Positions 40,669 through 49,481 of a stretch of DNA of 50,126 nt are shown here, one piece after another. Position numbers and translations under genes: made by a program. The stretch is from contig CAJCIP010000057.1 of assembly GCA_903970445.1 (NCBI GenBank), positions 1 to 50,126 of the forward strand, given 5' to 3'. Source of the DNA: Verrucomicrobia bacterium Tous-C9LFEB (GTDB taxonomy: Bacteria; Acidobacteriota; Terriglobia; Terriglobales; Acidobacteriaceae). Below the pieces are notes generated by a model. That model was not told where the DNA came from. It made no database searches and worked only from the letters and a program-made list of their open reading frames with translations. Positions within the stretch are counted from its first letter, which is position 1. Every line of letters begins with the position of its first letter.

Positions 40669-42453
40669 TTAGCGCGCCGATAGCGAAGTGTTTGATGTGG
40701 CTTTCAGTGCCGCAGCCTTTCGTTGCTCTTCTGCAGCGTCGCTCCTGCGCCCGGCACGCGTGTACGCCTCGGCGAGCGCCATGTGTATTTCGGCGAGCGA
40801 GGGATCAGCTATTTGTGCAGTTTGAAGTTGTGCGATCGCTTCTGCGACGTGTCCTTGCGCAAGTAGTGTTCGGCCGCTCTTGAGGTTGAATTGAGCCTTC
40901 TGTCTGTTTGCAGCTTCTCGGCTAAGCTGCGCCGCGAGCTTTCTCTCACTCGCTGCGCTGTCTTTGTCTCCACGTTCGGCGTAGATGGCGGCTAGAGTAA
41001 TGTGCAGGCTTGGTTGATCCGGCTGGAGCTCAATGGCGCGCCGCAAGGAAGCCTCTGCTGCGCTGGCATCGCCACCTTGCTTTTGTACGCTGCCGAGCAG
41101 CGCCCACGCATCCCCGTTCGCTGGCTGCAATGACACCGCTTTCTTCAACAGCGCGGCAGCTTCGGAAAAGCTCCCGCGCTGCATCTCGATGACGCCGAGC
41201 GTATAGGCGGGATCCGGCAGCTGGGGGTCCAGCTCGGCAGCGTGTTTCAGCTCCTCGACTGCCGCAGGGATGTCGTCCTTCAGCTTGTAGGCGAGTCCGA
41301 GGTTGTAATGAAGCTGCACGTTCTGCGGCTCGAGAGACAGCCCCGCGCGGAACTGCTCGATGGCATGATCAATATCGTTTTGCTGAATGTATGCCGCGCC
41401 GATGTTCTCACGCAGTGTGGCGGTGCGATCACCAGCGGCGAGAGCATGTTGGTATACACGCAATGCTTCTCTTGCATCCCCGGTTTGCACCAGGGCCAGC
41501 CCGTAATTCGTCAGAACGTGAGTGTCGTTCGGCCTGCTCTGCGCAACAGCCGCGAACAACGGTAGTGAGCTCGCCGAATCGCCTGTGTTCTGGAGCGCGA
41601 GGGCAAGCTCATACTTCGCGTCGACTGCGTCTGGAGACGCAGCCAACGCTTTGCGAAGCAACGCAACCGCTTCTGCGTCGCGACCGGAAGCAGCGAGTGC
41701 CCGCCCCAGCTCAATCGAGGTTGCTGCGGAGGAGTCACCTAAGAACTGAGCGCTTTGTAGCTCGGTGACGGCGGACTGAGGGCGATTTGTTGCTAGGAGA
41801 AGGCTGCCGAGGTGCCTATGCGCTGACGCCAGCTTCGGGTCAGCTTCCAGAGCGCGCTCGAAGGCTCTTTCCGCATCGCCGTACCTGCCCTGCTGCGCCA
41901 GGAGTGCACCTAGTGCGTCTCTTAGGGTCGCATTTTCAGCATCACGCAGCAACGCTTGCTCCACCACACTTTGTGCTGTCGAAACTTTCCCAGTCGCTGC
42001 GAGCGCTGATGCGTAGCTGAAAGCCTCATTCGAGGTAAGAGCAAAGTCAGAGCGCTCTCGTACAGCGTCGAACGTCTGAACGGCGTTTGCACTCTCGCCA
42101 AGCCGGATATACGCGACCCCCATGCTGACCGCAGCGCGTGTGTCGTTGGGATCAAGCCTCAGCGCTTCCTGAAACTGGCTAACAGCCTTACGAAACTCAC
42201 CCTCTGCGAGCAGCACAGTACCGAACGCAGTGTGAGCAGGCGCAATTCCAGGAGCTTCCCTGACAAGGCGCGCGAAAGCGAGATGCGCTTCGTTCAGATT
42301 CCCGCTTCGAAAGGCTTCTGACCCTGCTTGAAAAAGCCGAGTTGCTTCTCTGGTGTTCAGCGCAGACGTGTGCGGCGCTTGACCGCTGGCCGTCATACCC
42401 GCTGCGGCCGCAAGTGCTAAAGCAATGACCGCGCCGCGCGACCTCTGAGTCAT
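40669..42453 (-). CDS. Exported multi-TPR protein
   Basis: 594 residues with a signal peptide (1-25, ending TASGQA), then about fifteen tandem tetratricopeptide repeats over nearly the whole length, for example GNLNEAHLAFARLVREAPGI, GRYGDAERAFERALEADPKL and DIDHAIEQFRAGLSLEPQN. TPR superhelices bind other proteins; in this position the protein could act as the scaffold for the CRTAC1 proteins encoded next. It is the first gene of the 17-kb minus-strand run, divergent from the TonB receptor gene. No lipobox is seen, so it is likely soluble in the periplasm. Confidence 0.87.
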   Translation of the reverse strand: MTQRSRGAVIALALAAAAGMTASGQAPHTSALNTREATRLFQAGSEAFRSGNLNEAHLAFARLVREAPGIAPAHTAFGTVLLAEGEFRKAVSQFQEALRLDPNDTRAAVSMGVAYIRLGESANAVQTFDAVRERSDFALTSNEAFSYASALAATGKVSTAQSVVEQALLRDAENATLRDALGALLAQQGRYGDAERAFERALEADPKLASAHRHLGSLLLATNRPQSAVTELQSAQFLGDSSAATSIELGRALAASGRDAEAVALLRKALAASPDAVDAKYELALALQNTGDSASSLPLFAAVAQSRPNDTHVLTNYGLALVQTGDAREALRVYQHALAAGDRTATLRENIGAAYIQQNDIDHAIEQFRAGLSLEPQNVQLHYNLGLAYKLKDDIPAAVEELKHAAELDPQLPDPAYTLGVIEMQRGSFSEAAALLKKAVSLQPANGDAWALLGSVQKQGGDASAAEASLRRAIELQPDQPSLHITLAAIYAERGDKDSAASERKLAAQLSREAANRQKAQFNLKSGRTLLAQGHVAEAIAQLQTAQIADPSLAEIHMALAEAYTRAGRRSDAAEEQRKAAALKATSNTSLSAR

Positions 42454-42509
42454 GACTTCTACATTCTACTTAGGGGTGCACTATGCAGCCTAACGTGTAT
42501 TCCCATTTT

Positions 42510-42521
42510 GTAAGCGGTTAC
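42510..42521. promoter_or_regulatory. LacI-type operator-like palindrome in divergent control region
   Basis: GTAAGCGGTTAC has GTAA/TTAC arms around a central CG, the build of LacI/GalR-family sites (AAnCGnTT core). It lies 57 bases before the TPR-gene start and about 60 bases upstream of the -35 box of the TonB-receptor gene, so one regulator could control both directions. No lacI-type gene is in the window. Confidence 0.5.
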
Positions 42522-42580
42522 TCGATAGCACTGTCTAATGACTGGATTTATGTCGCGTCACACTCCATCGAAAGGATGAC

Positions 42581-42608
42581 TTGACAGTCCACCAGGCGAG
42601 TGGATAGT
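42581..42608 (+). promoter_or_regulatory. Promoter of the second TonB-receptor gene
   Basis: TTGACA at 42581-42586 and GATAGT at 42603-42608 with a 16-base spacer. Transcription would start near 42615, leaving a leader of about 107 bases before the ATG. Confidence 0.5.
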
Positions 42609-42721
42609 GTTCCGCAGACTCACGAAGCAGGTACAAACCAGTCGTGTAATCCAGAAATCGCTCCGATGCGATTCCTCGTTTACCTGAGTTCGCTTGAAAT
42701 GCAGTTTTTGGGAGGAAGTGT

Positions 42722-45700
42722 ATGAACAAACTTAGAGGAGCATGGTTCACCGGTGCCCTTGCTTTGGTGCTCGCTCCGTGCGGCGCTTTTGGCCAGGCGA
42801 TTTACGGTTCCATTTACGGAACTGTGACGGATCCGACCGGCGCAGCTATTCCTAACGCGCAGGTAATCATCACGGACACCGCAAAGGGAACCAGCCAGAC
42901 TGTACCGGCCAACTCCAACGGTGAGTTCCGTGTCGAGCACCTCATACCGGACACCTACTCCGTCAAGGTAAGCTCCCAGGGCTTCAAGTCCTACCAGCAA
43001 AACGCAATCCAGGTGTTTGCGGATCAATCCGTAAAAGTCGAAGCGGCCTTGCCGATTGGCGGTTCGGGCGAAACAGTCGAAGTGAATGCCGACGCCGTAC
43101 CGCAATTGAAGACAGATCGCGCCGACGTTGCAACGACGTTCAGTGCAAAGGACATTGGAGAGCTTCCAATTCCGGACCACAACTTTACGAATTTGCAGCT
43201 TCTGCTTCCTGGCGCCGTGCAGCTTGGATGGGCGCACGCTGCTTCAGAAGATCCTCAAGGCTCCAAACAGATTCAAATCGATGGCCAAGCGTTTGGAGGC
43301 GTGAACTACACACTCGACGGCACCGATAACCAGGACGCAATCCTCGGCATCATCGTCATCAATCCCAATTATGAATCCATGTCGGAAGCGAAGATCGCCA
43401 CGCAGAACTTCGACGCTGAGTTCGGCAAGGCCGTGGCTTCCGTCCAGACGGTGCAAACGAAGTCGGGAACGAATCAGTTCCATGGCTCTTTGTTCGACAA
43501 TCGCGAAAGCAATGCGAATCTCGCACGTGACCCGTTTACGCAGACACCATCTGCTCTTCAGAATACCCCGTTTCCAGGAGGGTTGAAGAATCAGTTCGGC
43601 GGTTCGGTTGGTGGGCCCATAATCAAAGACAAGATTTTCTTCTTCGGCGACTATCAAGGTGTTCGCCAGAAGTCGGGAGCCTCAGGTGTAGGAACAGTTC
43701 CTTCGCTTCAAGTCTTGCAGAGCTGCACAGGCGCGACGAACGCTTCCAATGGACAGCCTGGCTGCGATTTCAGCCAGTACACCAATGCTTCCGGTGTGGA
43801 CACGACGACTGGCATCGGGCTTCATCAGCTCTATGACAATTCGACCGGAACGCCCGTCGCATATGCCGGTAACATCATTCCTCTGAACCGGCTGTCTCCA
43901 CAGGCGCTCAACCTCTTCAAGCTGCTGCTGGCTAACGGAAAGACACCGAACATCAATACCGGCTCAACACTAGGCGGCCTCACAAATAACTATGGCGGCA
44001 GCGGCACAGGTGCTTTCAACAGCAACCAATGGGACGTTCGCGGTGACGCTACATTGAGCCAGAAAGTACATCTCTTTGGCCGCTTCAGCCGTTTCACCGA
44101 TGTGCTCAGTGGTCCTAGTCTATTTGGCTCGGCTGGTGGACCCGGCCTTGGTATCGGTGGATACGGCGGTGTATCGCAAGGTGCAAATGACAGCGCCGCA
44201 GCCGGTGCCGATATCGCGATTAACTCAAAGCTCGTCACCGACGTTCGTCTCGGTTACTTCCGGTACAACATTATCACCCGTAAGAATGACCCCAGCAACG
44301 CGAATCTTCCCTTGCTGGGTGAGAACGTAAACGGGACGGTTGCAACACAGGCAATCGCGACGAACTTTGGAACCCCTGATATTGACATTGCGGATCTCAA
44401 CTCGACGTCTCCAACTGGCTTCCTTTCAAATGACAACGGGCAGAATACGGGTCCGCAGTTTGGTAGTGGATTGCAGATGAATCACTGCAACTGTCCGCTG
44501 AAAGAAAAGGAAGACCAGTTCCAAATTGTAAACAACTGGACGAAGACGATCGGCAACCATGAAATCAAGTTCGGCGTCGACTTGCGATACGCCCGGAACC
44601 TGCGTGTACCGAGTGACACCGACCGCACTGGCCTGAATAAATTCGCAAATGCGCCAACGTCCAACGGGACGATCGGTGGCCTCGGCTTTGCGAGCTTCAT
44701 CCTCGGTGATGTTTCCAGCTTTGGCCGGTATACCAGCACCTCCACAAACGCAAAAGAGTTCCAGCCTCGTGACTACTTCTACGCGCAGGACACATGGCGA
44801 GTCACTCCGAAATTGACCGCAAACCTTGGACTCCGTTATGAGTACTACGCTCCGGAACGCGTCAACGGTGCCGGCAATGGTGCTCTGCTGAACCTCGCAA
44901 CCGGCTTCATCAACGTTGCCGGAGAGGGCGGGCTCCCGCTAAATATGGGCGTCGCTGCTGCCAAGAATACCTACAATCCGCGCATCGGTGTGGCATATCA
45001 ATACAACGAGAAGACAGTCATTCGTGCCGGTTACGGTCGTAGCTTCGATCTCGGCGTATTTGGTTCAACCTTTGGGCACGTAGTGACGCAAAACATCCCG
45101 GTGTTAGCCAACCAGTCTCTCACCGGTACGGGTGGCAACACCAGCTACGCGTTCAACCTATCCGACCCAACGAACACTGCTGTTCCGGGTGTCGGCAAGC
45201 CCGCAAACGCAACCAGCCCGCTGTCGAATTTCGTTCCGCCCGCAGCGAATTCAAGTGGGCAGATTCCGATTACGGCAATCGTTCCCGGGACGGGCCAAAC
45301 GATCGGTCAATCTGTGAGTGTGAAGGCACGCCCATTTACGGAGCGTCTACCGACCCTCGATGCATGGAACGCGGCAATCCAGCGCTCTATTACCCCAACT
45401 CTCTCGATTGAAATTGCGTATGTCGGTAACAAGGGCACGCACACTTTGAGCGACGGAGACGGCAACAACACCAACCCAAATGAGGCAGCCATCTTCCTTC
45501 CCGTTAGCTACAACCTGGTTTCGAATCAACCACTCCACTACGATCCCGCGGGTGGCACTTGCCTGGCGGGTACGGCGAATTGCTTTGGCTCATCGCTCAT
45601 CAACGCTACCGGCGCGACCTCGAACCAAACGCTGTTGCAGCGCTACACAGACGGTGGCAGCCTCGCTGCCTGTCCCAACGGCATTTGTAACTGGACGCAG

Positions 45701-46498
45701 GGCATCAGCTATTACGGTGACGACCAGGACACACACTACAACGCTGTGCAAACGAAACTAACCAAAACTTTCTCGCAGGGCTTCAACATCAACCTGAACT
45801 ACGCCTACCAGCGCGGCGTGGACAACGCGAGCAACTTCGCCACATGGAACAAAGGCATCGTCCGCATTAACGATCAGGCGATTCGCCGCAGTGCGTTCAC
45901 GGGTTACGGACTCTGGCGTCTTCCATTCGGCAAGGGACAGGCATTCGCCAATCACGGTGGATCCTTCATGAACGCGCTGGTCAGCGGATTTGAGTTCAGT
46001 CCGGTGGTCTCGTGGCAGAGCGGTTTGCCTTACACGCTCGGATTTAATAACTGCAATGCTACGATTCCCGGCGATGCCCCATGCCGGCTGAATGGAAGCG
46101 CGAACCGGCTGAAAACCACTCTCCAGGGTGTTCCTGGCAGCGGTGCGGGTGTCTCGTTCTTCAATCCGATACCGAATGTATGCGCAGGCAATAACCCGCA
46201 GGGATTCACCTGCCCTGGGCTTGACACAATCGGAAACATCGGTGGCAACACAGCATTTGGACCGAACTTCTTCAACAGCGATATGTCCATCTCAAAGAAC
46301 ATTACGTTCCACGAACGGTTCACGGCGCAGTTTAGGATGGACGCGTTCAACGCAGTCAATCACATCAATTTCGGCAATCCGAACGGCACAGTCGATCAAG
46401 CAAATGCAGGTTCTATCACTGGCGGACCGTTTCCGGCCGGCATTGGTGGAACCACCAACCCACGGCAACTACAGTTCACGGTGCATCTAGCGTTCTAA
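42722..46498 (+). CDS. TonB-dependent receptor with carboxypeptidase-regulatory-like N-terminus
   Basis: 1258-residue outer-membrane transporter. Signal peptide 1-25 (ending GAFGQ); CarboxypepD_reg-like domain about 28-115 (GSIYGTVTDPTGAAIPNAQV, DTYSVKVSSQGFK); plug about 130-290 with IPDHNFTNLQLLLPGAVQLG and the DGTDNQD stretch; then a very long barrel ending NPRQLQFTVHLAF with C-terminal Phe. GGAGGA is five bases before the ATG. It probably imports the oligosaccharides prepared by the divergent GH13/GH27 genes, with no SusD-like partner. A perfect intrinsic terminator follows, so it may be expressed far more than the downstream genes. Confidence 0.94.
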   Translation: MNKLRGAWFTGALALVLAPCGAFGQAIYGSIYGTVTDPTGAAIPNAQVIITDTAKGTSQTVPANSNGEFRVEHLIPDTYSVKVSSQGFKSYQQNAIQVFADQSVKVEAALPIGGSGETVEVNADAVPQLKTDRADVATTFSAKDIGELPIPDHNFTNLQLLLPGAVQLGWAHAASEDPQGSKQIQIDGQAFGGVNYTLDGTDNQDAILGIIVINPNYESMSEAKIATQNFDAEFGKAVASVQTVQTKSGTNQFHGSLFDNRESNANLARDPFTQTPSALQNTPFPGGLKNQFGGSVGGPIIKDKIFFFGDYQGVRQKSGASGVGTVPSLQVLQSCTGATNASNGQPGCDFSQYTNASGVDTTTGIGLHQLYDNSTGTPVAYAGNIIPLNRLSPQALNLFKLLLANGKTPNINTGSTLGGLTNNYGGSGTGAFNSNQWDVRGDATLSQKVHLFGRFSRFTDVLSGPSLFGSAGGPGLGIGGYGGVSQGANDSAAAGADIAINSKLVTDVRLGYFRYNIITRKNDPSNANLPLLGENVNGTVATQAIATNFGTPDIDIADLNSTSPTGFLSNDNGQNTGPQFGSGLQMNHCNCPLKEKEDQFQIVNNWTKTIGNHEIKFGVDLRYARNLRVPSDTDRTGLNKFANAPTSNGTIGGLGFASFILGDVSSFGRYTSTSTNAKEFQPRDYFYAQDTWRVTPKLTANLGLRYEYYAPERVNGAGNGALLNLATGFINVAGEGGLPLNMGVAAAKNTYNPRIGVAYQYNEKTVIRAGYGRSFDLGVFGSTFGHVVTQNIPVLANQSLTGTGGNTSYAFNLSDPTNTAVPGVGKPANATSPLSNFVPPAANSSGQIPITAIVPGTGQTIGQSVSVKARPFTERLPTLDAWNAAIQRSITPTLSIEIAYVGNKGTHTLSDGDGNNTNPNEAAIFLPVSYNLVSNQPLHYDPAGGTCLAGTANCFGSSLINATGATSNQTLLQRYTDGGSLAACPNGICNWTQGISYYGDDQDTHYNAVQTKLTKTFSQGFNINLNYAYQRGVDNASNFATWNKGIVRINDQAIRRSAFTGYGLWRLPFGKGQAFANHGGSFMNALVSGFEFSPVVSWQSGLPYTLGFNNCNATIPGDAPCRLNGSANRLKTTLQGVPGSGAGVSFFNPIPNVCAGNNPQGFTCPGLDTIGNIGGNTAFGPNFFNSDMSISKNITFHERFTAQFRMDAFNAVNHINFGNPNGTVDQANAGSITGGPFPAGIGGTTNPRQLQFTVHLAF

Positions 46499-46515
46499 GT
46501 TGCTTCGATCCTCTG

Positions 46516-46549
46516 CGTGGGAAGAGCTTCGGCTCTTCCCACGTTTTTT
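46516..46549 (+). terminator. Intrinsic terminator after the TonB-receptor gene
   Basis: CGTGGGAAGAGC pairs with GCTCTTCCCACG in a perfect 12-bp stem capped by a TTCG tetraloop and followed by six T. It is among the clearest terminators in the window and lies 18 bases after the stop codon. Confidence 0.93.
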
Positions 46550-46577
46550 GTGCCACACTGAATTCTGAAGTCCGAGC

Positions 46578-47651
46578 ATGATGCGTAGTCTCCCCAGGGT
46601 CGTCACAAACTTCGTTTTCCTCACCGTTGCGGCCTGCTTGTGTTACAACTCTCTCGTCAAAGCACAAACAACGTCAGGTAGTGCGTCAACGAGCGTGCCG
46701 GATGCCGCTTCAACTGTCGAAGAAGTTCGTCGTTTAATTCAGACGGGCAGAATTGACCAGGCTCTTCGCGAACTTGACGCCGCTCTGTTGAAGACTCCGT
46801 CGCAACCAGGTTTGCAACGCCTGCGAGGGAATGCTTTTTACGCCGCAGGGCGTTTGAAGGAAGCAGATGCGGCCTTCGCGTTAGCGTTGTCAGTTGATCC
46901 CGCAGATTTGGAGTCCGCCCAGATGCGCGGACTCACGTTGTTTCGGCTGGGCCGTCCGGCAGATGCGATTCCGCTGCTCGAGCAAGCGCCTGGAACCAAC
47001 CTCCAGACCAAAGCAGATCCTTCCTATGTTTTGGCTCTCTGTTACATCGACACACGGCGCTACGACGACGCACGCCATGCCTTCGCAGCACAGTATGGAT
47101 TCGCGCCAGACTCTGCACCGGCGTTTCTGTTGGCTGCGCGGATGCTGCTCCGGCGCGAGTATCTTCCGGTAGCTCAACGATTCGGGACACGCGCGCTTGA
47201 ACTGGATCCCGGTCTTCCGCTCGCCAACGAGCTTCTAGGGGAGATCGCTTTAGCGGGTAACCACTTTGATGAAGCCGCAACCTTCTTCGAAAAAGAGCGC
47301 GCGCGCAATCCTCTGGAGCCGAGTGTGTACGACAGGTTGGGCGACACGTACACACGGGCGGCACGTTACGCCGATGCTCGCCGCGTTTTGCAGCAGGCAG
47401 TGTTGCTGGAGCCTAACGCGACCGGCCCCTATATCCTGCTTGGCAAGGTCACTTTGAAGGAGAATGATCCGGTGGCCTCTCTTACATACCTGCAGCGCGC
47501 CGAGCAGATGGACCCTGCGAACTACATTACGCACAATCTGCTTGCGCAGGCGTATCGCTCGCTTGGCCGCCAGGCGGACGCCTCGCGCGAGCTGGAACTC
47601 ACGCACAAGGCCCAGGCCGCAGACACGCCCAAGCTCAGTTCTCCGCAGTAA
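46578..47651 (+). CDS. Exported TPR protein
   Basis: 357 residues with a signal peptide (1-30, ending LVKAQ) followed by about eight tetratricopeptide repeats (GRIDQALRELDAALLKTPSQ, GRLKEADAAFALALSVDPAD, NHFDEAATFFEKERARNPLE, ARYADARRVLQQAVLLEPNA). It is a likely periplasmic binding scaffold. It follows the receptor terminator by only 28 bases, so expression needs read-through or a promoter inside the receptor's 3' end, and it is nine bases from the cytochrome gene, with which it surely shares a transcript. The start codon is the first of two ATGs; the ribosome site is weak. Confidence 0.85.
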   Translation: MMRSLPRVVTNFVFLTVAACLCYNSLVKAQTTSGSASTSVPDAASTVEEVRRLIQTGRIDQALRELDAALLKTPSQPGLQRLRGNAFYAAGRLKEADAAFALALSVDPADLESAQMRGLTLFRLGRPADAIPLLEQAPGTNLQTKADPSYVLALCYIDTRRYDDARHAFAAQYGFAPDSAPAFLLAARMLLRREYLPVAQRFGTRALELDPGLPLANELLGEIALAGNHFDEAATFFEKERARNPLEPSVYDRLGDTYTRAARYADARRVLQQAVLLEPNATGPYILLGKVTLKENDPVASLTYLQRAEQMDPANYITHNLLAQAYRSLGRQADASRELELTHKAQAADTPKLSSPQ

Positions 47652-47660
47652 GGCCGTTGA

Positions 47661-49430
47661 ATGGCAGCATGGATGAAGGCCCCGTCGACAATCTCCGAGA
47701 TATACGCAAGACCCCCGCGTTCTGTCAGCGCAATCATAGGCGCTAGTCTGGTCTGCCTCATTCTGGGGTTCTTTGTCCAGGGACCGGCGGCTTTCGCGCG
47801 TGACCAAGCCAACGTACCTGCTGAGGATCCGGATAAACGCTGCGCCGCGTGTCATGCCGACGTCTACCGCCAGTACCAGAAAAGTTCTATGGCGAGAGGA
47901 AGCGGCACAGCTCTCCAGGGCTTCATTCCTGGGCAATATGCTCACGCTGCTTCCGGCGTGGATTTTCGCGTTTTTTTGAGAGACGGTTCCGCCCGGATGT
48001 CCTACCACCGCGGTGCCACTGCGCAGCGCGCTGCGCTGGATGGAGAGCGCACGCTGGAGTACTTCATCGGATCCGGAGCCAAGGGCCGTACGTTCCTCTA
48101 CGAGCAAGAAGGCTATTGGTATGAGCTGCCCATCAACTACTACACTCGCAAGGCAGGGTGGGAAATGGCGCCTAACTATAGCGGCGCGACTTCCATGCCC
48201 GCTCCGCTTCCCACTGATCCGAACTGCTTGCATTGCCATGCGACGAGTATCAGCAAGCCTCAGCCAAACGCTGCAAACGATTTCGGTGCTGTTCCGTTTG
48301 CGCAGGGTGGCATAGGCTGCAACGCCTGCCACGGCGATCCAGCCAAGCATTTGGCCACGGGTGGACGCGGCCCGATCATCAACCCGACGAAGCTGGCACC
48401 TGCTGCCAGAGACAGCACATGCCTGCAATGCCATCTGGAAGGAAACGCTGTCGTTTACCGGCCAAATCGCACGTTAGCCGGCTTCAAGGCCGGCGATGAT
48501 CTCCGAGACACAGCGCTCTATTTCGTCTACGCTAGCCAGGCGATGGGGGGATCGCGAGCAACCAGCCAGTACGAGGCCCTGCTGCAAAGCGCGTGCAAGC
48601 GCGCATCTAGCGACAATCTCACCTGCACCACCTGCCATGATCCGCACGGTGACCCGCCGGCGGCCGAACGAGTGAACTATTTCCGTGCTCGATGCCTGAG
48701 CTGTCATACCGATCCGGTACTTGCTACAAAACATCATCCAGAACAGCCCGATTGTGCGACCTGTCACATGCCTTCGCGCGATACATCCGACATCTCGCAC
48801 GAACAGGTGACCGACCACAATATCCAACGCTATCCTGCCGTGCAGACCACGGCGAAGCCTCAACCCGGCGAGGATCTGGTGGCCGTTGGTGCCCTGAAAG
48901 TGGATGATCGCGAATTGGGCCTCGCCTACTCCCAGCTAGCACAACGAGGCGATCGGAAGGCCGGTGAGCGCGCCCTTTCGCTTCTAGTTAAAGCCGAGAA
49001 GTCCATGGAAGATGATGAGCAAGTCCACCTCAATCTTGGCTTTCTACAGCAGATTTCAGGCAACTCGGTTGCTGCCCGCACGGAGTATGAAACGGTGTTA
49101 AAGCAGAACAAGTTTGAGGCCTCAGCCTTGACTAATCTGGCCGTACTCGATGCCCGAACTGGCGATCTTGGTCACGCAATGACGCTCTTGCATCAAGCGA
49201 TCGATGCCGATCCGGCTCGCACTGCTGCTGGCCTGAACCTTGCTTTTCTGGAGTGCAGGCTTGGCCATGTTGCTGAGGCCCGCAGAATCGCCAGCCGACT
49301 GCGCGAATTCAATCCTGATTCGCCCGAGCTTCTTATTTTCACGCGAACGGGTTCGTACGGGGGACAAAGCTGCGCCGCAATGCTCACCGGGGAAGTCACT
49401 CCGGCGCCGATGCTGCGTTCGCTTCACTAA
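47661..49430 (+). CDS. Seven-haem c-type cytochrome fused to TPRs
   Basis: 589 residues. A hydrophobic segment (about 21-40) is a signal or membrane anchor. Seven CxxCH haem-attachment motifs follow: C61, C189, C220, C254, C322, C345 and C365, in a pattern resembling cytochrome c554/NrfA-like multihaem domains. From about residue 400 to 560 come TPRs (for example VHLNLGFLQQISGNSVAARTE in part). The protein should be periplasmic and carry or transfer electrons while binding a partner through the repeats. AAGG lies nine bases before the ATG. It sits nine bases after the TPR gene and before manA; no oxidase or reductase partner is nearby. Substrate unknown. Confidence 0.88.
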   Translation: MAAWMKAPSTISEIYARPPRSVSAIIGASLVCLILGFFVQGPAAFARDQANVPAEDPDKRCAACHADVYRQYQKSSMARGSGTALQGFIPGQYAHAASGVDFRVFLRDGSARMSYHRGATAQRAALDGERTLEYFIGSGAKGRTFLYEQEGYWYELPINYYTRKAGWEMAPNYSGATSMPAPLPTDPNCLHCHATSISKPQPNAANDFGAVPFAQGGIGCNACHGDPAKHLATGGRGPIINPTKLAPAARDSTCLQCHLEGNAVVYRPNRTLAGFKAGDDLRDTALYFVYASQAMGGSRATSQYEALLQSACKRASSDNLTCTTCHDPHGDPPAAERVNYFRARCLSCHTDPVLATKHHPEQPDCATCHMPSRDTSDISHEQVTDHNIQRYPAVQTTAKPQPGEDLVAVGALKVDDRELGLAYSQLAQRGDRKAGERALSLLVKAEKSMEDDEQVHLNLGFLQQISGNSVAARTEYETVLKQNKFEASALTNLAVLDARTGDLGHAMTLLHQAIDADPARTAAGLNLAFLECRLGHVAEARRIASRLREFNPDSPELLIFTRTGSYGGQSCAAMLTGEVTPAPMLRSLH

Positions 49431-49481
49431 TCCGGCAAAGTTTATCCTTGCTGCAATACGAGAAAACTGTTGAAGGACATC

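Noticed and set aside
47250..48434. 394-codon open frame opposite the TPR and cytochrome genes
   Set aside because: It spans two real genes and their junction on the other strand; no recognisable domain.
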